From contig JAFJTR010000172.1 in NCBI GenBank assembly GCA_022559985.1, positions 1 through 22,767 on the forward strand: a stretch of 22,767 nucleotides of DNA, read 5' to 3'. Source of the DNA: Parastagonospora avenae f. sp. tritici 18332-5. Taxonomy: Eukaryota; Ascomycota; Dothideomycetes; Pleosporales; Phaeosphaeriaceae. Numbering within the stretch: position 1 is the stretch's first letter; each line of letters starts with the position of its first letter. The notes under the pieces were generated by a model that saw only the letters and a program-made list of their open reading frames with translations, searched no databases and was not told the DNA's origin. Below are positions 1-9,745 of this stretch, one piece after another. The translations under genes were made by a program, and so were the position numbers.

Positions 1-187
1 CGCTTGATTGGTAGGTTCGAAATCGGTCACAATGATAGTAGTATCGTGTCTTGACATCTGAGTTGTGAGGCTTACTTCGCTTGAGGACGAAGCCATAGCT
101 ATGTTGCATGCCGTGCGTCTTAAGAGCATCGTATGCCTCTTCGTAGGAGTTATAGAGAAGGTCTAGAGGAGCTGGAATGGCTTCCAT
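1..187 (-). CDS. MULE-type transposase with FAR1-like N-terminus, 5' end only
   Basis: On the minus strand an ATG at 187-185 opens a frame that runs off the left edge of the window after 62 codons. The peptide begins MEAIPAPLDLLYNSYEEAYD and carries the hallmarks of a FAR1-type (WRKY-GCM1 fold) DNA-binding domain: the S-Y-E-E-A-Y start, a central GF-V-KRSK stretch, and a Y-Y-Y-H-C-D segment with a zinc-ligand Cys and His. Fungal Mutator-like transposases commonly start this way, so the gene is most likely the transposase of a MULE extending leftwards. The reading frame is unbroken in the visible part. The FAR1-like match comes from recognition, not a search; the catalytic MULE domain lies outside the window. 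Confidence 0.7.
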   Translation of the reverse strand, partial: MEAIPAPLDLLYNSYEEAYDALKTHGMQHSYGFVLKRSKPHNSDVKTRYYYHCDRFRTYQSS

Positions 188-344
188 AGCCTTACGCGTA
201 GAACTAAAAATGACTGATAGTTATACAGAGAGAGGAAGGGAGAGGTAAACGTGGTGCAAAGACGCGCAGATGTCGCGCTCTAGTCGCGTTTATAGATTAC
301 ACACTAAGCTTGCTTGGGCAGTTAGTTTCCGCTAACACTAGCGC

Positions 345-395
345 GGGGGACAAATCTCAAAGGGGGGACAAATCTCAAAAACGGGGGGACAAATC
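345..395. repeat. Triplicated G5-6ACAAATC motif at the MULE end
   Basis: Three tandem copies of a GGGGGGACAAATCTCAAA-like unit lie at 345-361, 362-379 and 383-395; the last stops at ACAAATC. They sit about 160-210 bp upstream of the transposase ATG, where the terminal inverted repeat of the element should be. Read on the minus strand they are GATTTGTCCCCC repeats. I infer that they are the subterminal or terminal repeat and that the element ends near 395. The partner end and any target duplication cannot be seen. Confidence 0.55.
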
Positions 396-742
396 ACGCC
401 AGCCTTTGACAACTTGTACGTAATGTTACGGCTAGTCTGCTTGATGTCGACGAGTCCCAGAGGTTAGTTGTACAGAAGTCGATTCGTTGTCTACTCTGAA
501 CATTTCATCAGGCGGATAATTGCCTAGGTGGTAGCTTGCTGTCAAGGAATTGGATCACGCCTCGCCACAATCCATGAGCGTGCTCAGTACAGCTTTTAAT
601 GTGATTATTCAAGCAAGTAGACACCTTTAAAGTTGTGAGTAAAACCTACGCCTGAAAAGCTTCACATAACAATCGCCGTCTTGATAACATGATCAAGACT
701 GTCTCAGGAGATCCAGCTTCCACCCAAAAGGTATACTACAGA
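396..742. other. Intergenic spacer between MULE end and P450 3' end
   Basis: No gene, RNA or clear repeat is visible. It contains the downstream flank of the putative MULE end and the 3' untranslated region of the minus-strand P450 gene. Confidence 0.5.
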
Positions 743-2488
743 TCAATGCTGTTTCCGCATCGTAACCCTAACCGGCAGCCCGTCAGCTGGATGCGCCCCC
801 CCTCCCCCCATCTCCGCCTGATACGCCCGATTCCCATCCACCACCTTAACCCCCTTCCTTGGATTTTTCTCATCCCACTCCGCATACGCCTCCTGCACAT
901 CAAACATCCTCACCGTCATAACCAATGCCACCTTCAATTCCAACTGCGCCAGCGTCTGCCCAATGCACGCCCTTGGCCCCCACTCAAACGCCCTCCATGC
1001 GCCCTTCTTCGGATACAAAGCGTCCTCGGGTCCGACGAGCCAGCGCTCCGGAATGAAGTCTTCGGGCTGCGTGAAGACGGACGGGTTGTGGTGCATCGCG
1101 AGACTGAGTGTCCAGATGTGACAGCCGGACGTGGAGTATTGCTGGCCCTGCTCGTCGGTGAGGCAGAGGTCGGGACGGCCGGCGCGCATGCTGCCGGCGG
1201 GAGTAAAGATGCGCAGGACTTCTTTGATGACTGCTAGGGTGTAGGGGAGATGGTTCAGAAGGGTGGGGTCAGCTGTGATGGACTGGGTGATGTTGGAGAG
1301 AGAGAAGTCGGGGCCCAAGACTTGGTCGTGTTCGGCGCGGACTTTAGATAAGACAGTTGGGTGGCGGGATAGGAGAAGGTAGCTATAAAGCAGCGTGCTA
1401 CTCGTGGTGTCGTGGCCAGCGTAAAGGAATAAGCGAAGTTGGGGTTTCGCGAGCTGTTTGAAGGCCGCTTTCGACACCTCTTCTTTTCCTTCTACGTCAT
1501 TGAGGTACTTGTCCATGGCCAGTGCGATGATGGATCTAGACTGTGAGCGGGAGTCCTTGGTAGAATCTCCGCGAGAGCTCGCTAGTTCTTCGAAACGCTT
1601 GTCGATCTCCTGATCAAGGTACTGGTTCATACGATAGCTGTTGTACTTTTGGACGAGTGGACGGGGACTTAGATATCGACGGATTGGATTGAATGTTGTG
1701 CCAAACTGGGCCCAATAAACTTGTCGTCGGAGGCAGTCCGCGAGAGCGCTTCCCTGGGTTTGATAGTAGAGGCGCGCACCACTACGTCTACTTTTTAATA
1801 GTTGCTCTGCGCTGGAAGCACATATTGAGAACTTACAGGGAAACACGTGCAATGATGTCAAATGTTAGTCTCAGAGTATGCTCCTCCAATGGGAAGACCT
1901 CCCCCTTCTCCGCGCGGTCTTGTAGGAGTTTGCAGAAAACGGCAACCTCTTCCGCTATAGCAGGAGAGAGTCCTGTAATATATCCAGTAGCGAATCCTGG
2001 ATTGAAAAGCGCCCGCCACTTCTTCCACATCGCCCCATGCATCGTCAGTAGGGATGGTCCACCGTTGATAATTTCTAACGTAGCGCTTATATTGGCGGGT
2101 TTGTCTAATAAAGCTGCTTCGACTTGTGATGCAACATAAGGGTTCGCAACCACCATAATCGGAGCGTTGAAAGGCCATAGATTGAGATAGAAGACGCCGC
2201 AGGGAAATGACTCTGATATTCGCCGCACTACTACGTGCATTACAGTGTTGCGCGGAAGTGATTGAATTGTTTCTTTCAACACGATCAAATGGCCAAACAC
2301 AGGGTGGTGTTTCGGCATTGGCTTGCTGTCGTTAGGACTACTTCTGCGAGTGCATGCGGAGTTCGACTCACTGCACCAGCATTTTTCAGCCTCCTCATGT
2401 GCCGTCGATTGGCCATGGATCCGGCTATTATCGCGATAAAGGCGCCCGCGACGACAGCGATGATGGCCGACATGCTGACCCGCGCCAT
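743..2488 (-). CDS. Cytochrome P450 monooxygenase (3 exons)
   Basis: Model: join of 2488-2372, 2321-1837 and 1787-743 on the minus strand, 548 aa. Intron 1 (2371-2322, 50 nt) has GTGAGT, a CTAAC branch and AAG; intron 2 (1836-1788, 49 nt) has GTAAGT and TAG. The first splice restores the proline-rich hinge ending PVFGHL. The protein has an N-terminal hydrophobic anchor (about residues 6-24), so it should be an ER-bound class II enzyme. Visible motifs are the I-helix AGHDTT at 324-329, the K-helix EVLR at 390-393, a PERW motif, and the heme loop FEWGPRACIG with the thiolate Cys475. All catalytic motifs are intact and the length is normal. The sequence around GGPSLLTMHGAMWKKWRALF resembles the CYP59/StcS-like group as I remember it, but substrate and family are not established. 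It is transcribed divergently from the membrane-protein gene at 2969. A downstream ATG at codon 6 is an alternative start. Confidence 0.88.
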
Positions 2489-2968
2489 GCTCGCCAACTG
2501 ACTGGTGTTGGAAAAAGCAGAGAGTGGCCAAAAGATGCAAGTGTGGTGAGAAATCTCACGAAGTTGACATTGCTGTGCCAACGAAGGCGCAGGGCGAAGG
2601 AGCAATAGGCAGCCGTGCCACGTGCGCTAGTGCTCTGTACCCGCCATATCACACCTGCAGCGTAAGCACAGCACCGCCTTCCTGCACTCCAACACTAAAA
2701 TTATAACCCCATCATTCCCCTTCGTGCCAGTCAATATTATCCAACCGACATGTCGGTTTTCTCGGGGACTATGGGATTCGCTCTTTCAATGCCCGCCCGC
2801 GTCCCACTCGCCGCTGACCGGTTATGGCCCCCAAAGCCTTACGCGCTCGCGTGCGATACCAGATCTTGAAATCTGCTTATCACGGATTGATATTCCGCCT
2901 GAAACTCCGCGGCTGAATCGCATCGTCTCTTCGCTCAGATTTCTCACTACCAAAGCTAATCTTAAGCC
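2489..2968. promoter_or_regulatory. Divergent promoter of P450 and rhodopsin-like gene
   Basis: This 480-bp spacer separates two outward-facing start codons, so it must hold both promoters. No coding frame in it is convincing. Its outstanding feature is the perfect palindrome at 2743-2758. No canonical TATA box is placed well for either gene. Confidence 0.6.
2743..2758. promoter_or_regulatory. Perfect 16-bp palindrome AACCGACATGTCGGTT
   Basis: The sequence equals its own reverse complement over 16 bp and contains CCG-N6-CGG. Zn2Cys6 proteins bind paired CGG triplets with fixed spacing, so this is a candidate operator for a binuclear zinc-cluster dimer. It lies 254 bp from the P450 ATG and 210 bp from the membrane-protein ATG, so one factor could act on both. 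Binding is inference. Confidence 0.45.
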
Positions 2969-4366
2969 ATGTCGCTTGATCCAGCGAACATTTACAAGCT
3001 ACCGCCCGCGCGATATGTACCTGGTAGACAGCACATCATTGACCATGCTGGGAGAATCAACAAAGAGCCATTCGTAGTATGACAGTTGCCTCTCAGCAAT
3101 GCAATTTCAATGCTAACGTAAATCCTAGATCAGTACCAGCATTCTCTTTGGATTCGCCATCCTTTCAGTGCTAGCACGCTTTGCGATCCGCATCTTCGGC
3201 GGTCGGAAGATAAAGTGGGACGATGGCTTCGTCCTGATATCGTGTATCTTTCTGATTGCTTCGTTCGTCTGCGTTCACAAGCTTTTGAACACTTTCTATC
3301 TCGTCGAGGCCATGAACCAGAAGATAGCGATCCCGTTCCGAGAGGACGTCCCGGCCATTCTGGAGGTCCCCAAGTGGGCTTTCATGTTCTCCGTGTTCAC
3401 TTGGACTTCCCTCTACTTCGTCAAATTTGCGTTCATGTATTTCTTCTACCCTTTGACACTTGGGTTGTCCATCAGAATCATGCGGTTCTACTGGGTCACG
3501 GTAGGCTTTCTTGTCGTCTGTTGGATCTATGCGGTTGTCAACTTTGCGGTCATTTGTCCACACTTTGGTGCAGATGCAGGTCAGTTGGCCCTTTATCCGT
3601 TTCGAGATCAAAGTACTAACTTCGTGCAGCCAAATGTAGCAATAATCACCGGCAACATGCAAGAAGCGTCACGGGTCACGTTGTCGTCGGCACCCTCGAT
3701 ATCATATGCGATGTCCTCAGTACGTCGTGTGGCTCGAAAGCTCCAATGACTATCAAAAACTGACTCCATATAGTCGTCAGCATTCCCATTCTTGTCGTGA
3801 ACGAGTCGATGATGCCACTCTCTCGTAAAGTCTCGGTCGTGGCGCTGCTGGGTCTCTCGACATTTATGATCATTTGCACCTTGATCCGGGTGGTCGGTTC
3901 GGTGACCCAGACAACCGAGACAGGGGAAGGGACTTCACCGGTGTGGGCGATGTATTGGTTCATCATCGAATGCTGCGTCTCGCTCATTATGGTGTCTGTC
4001 ATTGTTATCCGCGGAGTCTTCATCTCCAGCGCTGTGGATGACGACAGACAGAAGCGGGATAGCATATTACAGCAGTTCGGCCGTCGCCTCTTGACTGTTC
4101 TGGGGCTCTCTAGATCTTCAGGGAGCAGGTCGAGCCCCGAGTTGAGCGACTCTGTCCACGAGCGCAAAGATTCACGCGCGCCGAGGATCGCTACTCAGAA
4201 AGTCCACGGAGGGACTATGAACACTGTCAGATCGTTCATCTCCGGTGGTAGGATGCAGCACCGCACGCAGAACGATGTGCAGCTGTCAGTAGACACAGAC
4301 TACAGTGCTGAGGTTCTGGACTATCACAACATACGCAAGGCTGAAGTGGCGAAACATGTGCCATAG
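2969..4366 (+). CDS. Rhodopsin-domain fungal integral membrane protein (4 exons)
   Basis: Model: join of 2969-3076, 3129-3579, 3630-3719 and 3774-4366, 413 aa. Introns are 52, 50 and 54 nt; the first two have CTAAC branch sites (3112-3116, 3616-3620), and the second and third have GTCAGT and GTACGT donors. The first donor could instead be GTAGTA three bases earlier, which removes one Val. Seven hydrophobic helices can be followed, starting at SILFGFAILSVLARF and ending at YWFIIECCVSLIMVSVIVI. The K-W-D-D-G-F motif after helix 1 is typical of the large fungal 'rhodopsin domain' family, which also includes PTH11-like receptors. No CFEM domain and no retinal-binding Lys can be claimed. The roughly 130-residue tail is Ser/Arg-rich and probably cytosolic. 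Its role is unknown; receptor or sensor functions are usually proposed for the family. It shares its promoter with the P450. Confidence 0.8.
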
Positions 4367-6571
4367 CTGATCATCCTAAATTCTGGCGCAACAAAGCAGT
4401 GAGCGATGATTGTTGAGGGCTGAAGGGGCATTGATGAGTCGATGAAATTGTATTTATTAGCAAAGAACACGCATGATGTATGACAGAAGACAATTTTAGT
4501 CAGACAGTAGACCAGAATTTGGTAATTGAGTCTTGGTGACTAATCATTCAATGACTAATCACGTGTTTTAAAACCCCGTCTCACGCAGATGCCGTTCCCC
4601 ACCAACAAAGTTAGCCCCTCACCATCGACACTACCGGCAAGCTGCCATCTCCGCGGTCACTGACCCGGGACTCGAGCACTTCCTCGTGCATACGATTCGT
4701 CTGGCAGAAAGGAAGATCCTACAGTTTCGGATTGAGAAGGTCAAGCGGCCGTGTACACCGGTGTGCATCATGGAATTGTTGCAGCCCGATACAAGGCGCC
4801 TTTGCCCGATCAGTCCTTCAGGCATGGCCCACCCCGGCGACACAATGGGAACTGACGCCACTTTTCACCCGGCCCCTGGTCACAAAAATGCAGTCAAGCC
4901 GCATCTAATTGCAGGCCACAACCTGCATCGCTTGGCGGTGTGGCTGACCGGCAGCTAGCACAACCTGAATGGTCGGGATGGTGATGCACTGACTCGCAAA
5001 AACAACGACTGCTCACCGATGCACACAGCAATGTTGTAAGGCCTGGCAGGGCCAATCGCTAGCCCTTGTGGCTCAACATATGAACGCCAAGTATCGTCAA
5101 TCCACATCTTTGGGACAACTGAGGACGAGTGAGACACGCTCTTTCAACCAGAGTCACAGATGCGACCGAATGTGGAGGCAGCCATCACTTAAGTAATCTC
5201 ACTGCTCTACACCCACCTTTCCCAGCCATTGGGTGAGCAAAGCCAGGAAGGTTCTGAACCGAGGCGTGAGCCCTAAGAGGTGGACTGCAGACCTCCTTGC
5301 AGCCAATATTCATGTTGACTAATTGTGCCATACGAGATACGGCAGCAACTTAGGCGGACAGGCAGACCCACATGGGATTAGACGACAGCGATAAGATCAG
5401 CGTCATCGCGGACGGTGGTGGTAAGTCACATGAGCCACAGAACAATTTGTGTGTCCAGACCTCCTCCATCTCCTCCATGCCCAAGGCTCGGCGTGAGATT
5501 TGCTGTGGCACGAGTTCTGCGGACTTGGCTCTTCGAAGCGGTACCAAGGCATGGCAGAGTTCGTCGTTCGTGCGTGCGACGTGCATTGGCTTGGCGTGCC
5601 AACCAACCGCAAGAGGACAAGACCCACCAGCCCCAAAGTTCAAGCCACGCTGTCACAATTGCAGTGACTTTATCCGGCGCTATCAACTTCGCGTGCAAGA
5701 GGCTGGTGCAGTGGATGTGCAGGCGGTCGGCGCTCGCTGCTGAACACGCTCCGAACGAACCCGCATTTGAGGAGAAATGTGCAGCCTTGGCCACATGACG
5801 ATGTGTTTGGGGATCCCAATACGGCGTCGGACGCCTCATCCGAACGTGGGCGGAGATCACTGCCACGGTTGATGCTTTAGAGCGCGCGACGAAGCAGCAG
5901 AACACCATCGGCTACGATCGCACAGCAGATCAGACCAGTCAGTGGGCGCATCGAACAAAACAGCGTGCTTGCTGCTCCGCTTCGCGCCGGTAAGCCCCAA
6001 GAACCCAAGGCTCTTCACAAAGGTCTTAGAGTGGCGTGGGTGGCGCCCTCACGTCGTTGCAGCCAATGAGTAGCGCTTTGGGCCAGTATACAATGACGCC
6101 ACAGGTCGTCAATAGGCGAATGGCTGTGCTCTTTTGCTTGGCGACAGTGGTAATGCAGCTTCCGCAGTCTTGTGCTAGACACATCTGGTAGTGTTAATAA
6201 AAAAAGCTGCGAAGAGGGGTATGACGATGATGCAACGAATGCACAGGACATTACCACCACTTACTGCTCCAGCAGTATCACAGCCTGACCAAGAGCTCGC
6301 AATCGACTTGGGAGGACACGCTGTGGTCAGTTTCTGCACCACTTGGCCGCTGTTTGGCGCGAGCCAGCGGACGAGTTGGCGGGTATAACGCGACTCGGTC
6401 CCGGTGCTCAAAGGGCGGGACGATGCCATGCAACAGCGCTAAGACACTCCATCAGAATCCTATTCCTTGACCCACCGCTCCGTCGATGACTGACCCCTGC
6501 CATGATTACCCGACCCATTTGCTCTTAGGCGCAGCATCCCCCAGCCACAGCCATGTTCCCCAACTGTCGCC
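4367..6571. other. 2.2-kb non-coding region upstream of the zinc-cluster regulator
   Basis: Several open frames up to 160 codons exist here, but they overlap on both strands, are rich in Arg/Ser/Cys/His, match no family I know and have no supporting splice structure, so I call none. It probably contains the 3' UTR of the membrane-protein gene (start of region), an AP-1-like repeat block at 4537-4565, a 10-bp palindrome ACACCGGTGT at 4755-4764, and a long promoter and leader for the regulator. Long upstream regions are common for fungal transcription-factor genes. Confidence 0.45.
4537..4565 (+). promoter_or_regulatory. Two TGACTAATCA direct repeats plus an E-box
   Basis: TGACTAATCA occurs at 4537-4546 and again at 4552-4561, and the second copy runs into CACGTG at 4560-4565. 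TGACTAA is a known type of bZIP (AP-1/Yap-like) site and CACGTG a bHLH site. They lie 171 bp beyond the membrane-protein stop and 2 kb before the regulator. Function is inference. Confidence 0.4.
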
Positions 6572-6600
6572 ATGGCTTCTCCAGCCCTTACCACAACTGA
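6553..6600 (+). other. Short upstream ORF overlapping the regulator's start
   Basis: An ATG at 6553 opens a 15-codon frame that ends with TGA at 6598-6600, 29 nt into the main reading frame and in a different frame. The main ATG at 6572 has the better context (CGCCATGG). If the transcript starts upstream of 6553, ribosomes would have to skip this ATG, which would lower translation of the regulator. Whether the mRNA includes it is unknown. Confidence 0.4.
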
Positions 6601-9600
6601 AGCTCTTCCTACAGGCTCCGGCCAATCTGGTCAGTACGAATCGTCGCAGCACGAGGATAGTGCCGACTCTGGCGAGGATGCCTCTCCCACGCGTGAATTC
6701 ACCGACGGCCAAGCGCCGAAGCCACAGCCACTCCAAAAGAGGCGCCGGGTAACACGCGCATGCGACGAATGCCGGCGTAAGAAGATCAAGTGCGATGGAA
6801 AGCAGCCATGCACCCATTGTACCGTCTATAGCTATGGTAAGGTTATGACTTCTTCAATCTAGATCGACGTGCTAATTTTTGTAGAATGGTAAACGCCACT
6901 CACCTACTCGTCATGTACAAGTTTGTTAATTCTAATAGTTCCTACGACCAACCGTCAAACCGTAGGCGAAACGCTACGCCCCAATACATCGAAGCATTGG
7001 AAAGCCAATTAAAGCGCGCCAAGGCACTTCTACATGTTGTCTTTCCCACAGTCGACCTCAACGACCCTAGCATTGATTCCCATCTCCAAAGTGGCCTGCT
7101 ACCACAATTACCAGTCGCAGGCCCGCGGCCACAGGCTGTGCAGACTGACCCACGTCTTCTGCCGAGCCATGGAGACCAGCCGATCGAAGATGTGAATGAT
7201 TCGCACCTGGAAGCCATGGTGAAAGCCACAGGCCATCTGGATCTTGACGAACAGGGCAACTGGGATTACCATGGTCACTCGTCAGGGGTAAGCTTCATGA
7301 GTGGACTCAGACAATTCGGCGAGATGTTCCAAATTCCAGCCGATTCTTCACCATCCCTCAAGCATCGTTCCATGTCTCAAGGCCCGCCGTCGCCCAATTC
7401 AACTCTGTCCCTTGCCGATGCTTCCACTGCTACTCCAACCGGAGCCGATCTGCCTTCCAAGGATGAAGCGCAAGCCTTGTGTGATGCCGCCATTGTAGAA
7501 GCCAGTGCAATGCTCCGAGTCGTGCACTTACCCACCTTCTATAAGCAGTTCGACCGCATGTGGGAAATATCTCCGGACCAGTACGGCAATGCGGAGAACA
7601 GTTTTCTTCCGCTGCTTTTTGCTGTGCTTGCGCTGGGAAAGCTGTTCTCCAAACACGACAGTGACCTCGACAAAGCCAGCTACGAGACATTGATTGACGA
7701 AGGGTGAGTTGATTAGAATTTGGGGATGATGTAGAAGCTGACCCCAGCCAGGTACAAATACTTCCGAGCAGCACGGCAACTCATCGATGTCACCGACTGC
7801 AGAGACCTGACCGCGCTTCAGACCATCATCTTCATGATCCAATTTCTGCAATCATCCGCAAAGCTGAGCGCATGCTACGCCTACATTGGAGTTGCGCTTC
7901 GTTCCGCGCTCCGCATGGGACTGCACCGCTCCTTCAACACTAACTTTAACACCGTCGAATCGGAAACTCGCAAACGCATATTCTGGGTGATACGGAGAAT
8001 GGACTCGTACGTCGGGGCCATGCTTGGTCTGCCACGTTTCCTCGAAGATGAGGACATTGACCAGGGCTGGCCGGCTGAAGTGGATGATGATTACATCACC
8101 GAGGATGGCATTTTGCCCATGCCTGAAGGCAGCATTTCAGTCATGGTCGCCTTCAACGCACACACACGAATTGTGCAGGTATTGAGTAAGATCTGCAAGT
8201 ACGTGTATCCAATCAAGGGAACGCACTCAAGCGACAAGAACTCGGTTACATACACGGTCAGCTATTCGAAAATCCGAGAGCTCGAGCAGGATCTGGCACA
8301 ATGGCTTGATGAACTACCAACAGCACTTAGGCCTGGGGGCGAGCAATCAGCTTTGATTACCAGGTAAGCCGTGCCATATGACGTTGAAGAAAGTGTATTA
8401 ACCTCGATTCAGAGTCCAGCAAATGCTCCGTATGGCGTTTGGACATGCGCAACTACTACTATATCGCCCATTCCTTCACTACGTATCTCAGGCCAGCTCT
8501 GGCAAGGTAGTTGACCAAAGAGCATTCGCGTGCGCTTCTGCGTGTGTGAGTGTGTCCCGCAACATTATCCACATTTCGACAGAAATGCGAAAGAAGGGAG
8601 TACTAGCTGGAGCATACTGGTTCTCCATGTACACCACGTTCTTCGCCATAGTCTCGATTCTGTATTTTGTCCTCGAGAACCCTACCAACCCCACCAGTTT
8701 CGATCTCTTACGAGACGCAGTTGAAGGCAAGGAAGTTTTGGCGTTCTTTTCCAAGCGGAGTATGGCGGCTGATAGGTGCAGTTCTGCGTTGAAGGTGAGT
8801 GATTACTAGATCCATGCAAAATCAGCACTAACGATTATTTAGAGCATGTTTGAGAGATTGCCCGAATCGATCAAGCACGGCGGCGAGATTATCGAGTCCA
8901 AGAAGAGACGGCACGACAGCTCACCGCAATCATTTGCTCCACGGCCGGATCTGCTCAAAGATGATTTCATGGCGCCGCGTCGTGCAAGCACCTTTCCCGA
9001 GAGCATGCCCGATGTCAAGCGCACAGCTCTTTCCCACTCCCTGCCTCTTTCGCAATCTCATCTTGCGAGCCTAGGCTTGGATCCTGCGTACAATTCACCT
9101 ACTCCATCCGATGGAAGTTTCTTTGATTCAGTGCCAGGTCTCACTCCTACATCATCGACTGCAAGTTTGCCAGGCTTTGGACTTGGCCCAACGCAGACCC
9201 CTCAACAGAGGTCATCATTCCCTGCAACACCGCTGGGCGCCAACTACGCTGACCCCTCTGGGCTGAACGTCCCAGACATTTCGACAATGATGTTCCCGTC
9301 AGCGGACCCCCTGGCATATCCCAATCAGCCAATGACTGCATTCGAGAGCCGGCACACGCAAATGTTTGACCGCAACACAGCTTCCCCAGCGGTCGGCATG
9401 CCGCAGCCAATGTCTGGCATCGACATCAAATCGCACGCTGCACAGTTTGCATCCCCAGGATTCGGGGCCAATCAGCCCCGGCGGGACGGCGATGTGCAGC
9501 TCTTTGGACAAATGCCAATGTACCTCATGCAAGGCGGACAAGCACAGCGGGGATTCCAGCCCCACCATGGCAGTCCCAACGTGCACCTGCCCAGCAACAA

Positions 9601-9745
9601 TCTGCAATTTGACGACCTGCTGAGCCAAGACGAATGGGCAAACTCTTTCCTCGACCCCAGCCTGGGTCTGAACAACAGCCCCGCGCAGTTTGGCGGACGC
9701 GGGCAGTTTGCGCCATCCGGACAGGGCATGGGTGGCTGGCGTTGA
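6572..9745 (+). CDS. Zn2Cys6 transcription factor, CLR-1/ClrA-like (6 exons incl. microexon)
   Basis: Model: join of 6572-6836, 6885-6888, 6939-7703, 7752-8363, 8413-8794 and 8843-9745, 976 aa. The zinc cluster has Cys64, 67, 74, 80, 83 and 90 in the canonical CX2CX6CX5CX2CX6C spacing, followed by a linker containing YDQPSNRRRN and a short coiled-coil-like segment (QYIEALESQLKRAKALL). The fungal-specific regulatory domain runs from about residue 270 to 480 and includes LRSALRMGLHR and RKRIFWVIRRMD. The last 300 residues are Ser/Pro/Gln/Asn-rich, as in activation tails. The zinc-cluster sequence matches my memory of the cellulose regulator CLR-1/ClrA group; I did not verify this, and other cell-wall-degradation regulators are possible. 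All five introns are 48-50 nt. The sixth Cys exists only if the 4-nt exon is used. It should act in the nucleus as a dimer. Confidence 0.85.
6885..6888 (+). other. Predicted 4-nt microexon (AATG) in the zinc-cluster codons
   Basis: Exon 1 ends TAT-G at 6836. A 48-nt intron (6837-6884: GTAAGG, CTAAT, GTAG) is followed by AATG and a second 50-nt intron (6889-6938: GTAAAC to ATAG). Joining gives TAT GAA TGT TCC TAC, i.e. Y-E-C-S-Y. This restores both the frame and the sixth zinc-binding Cys. Removing 6837-6938 as one intron shifts the frame, and retaining the stretch gives an early stop. Confidence 0.7.

Noticed and set aside
3171..3662. 163-codon minus-strand frame inside the rhodopsin-like gene
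   Set aside because: It is the antisense shadow of a well supported exon with membrane helices.
5426..5908. 160-codon minus-strand frame upstream of the regulator
   Set aside because: Overlaps frames of similar length on the other strand and has a composition without recognisable protein character.
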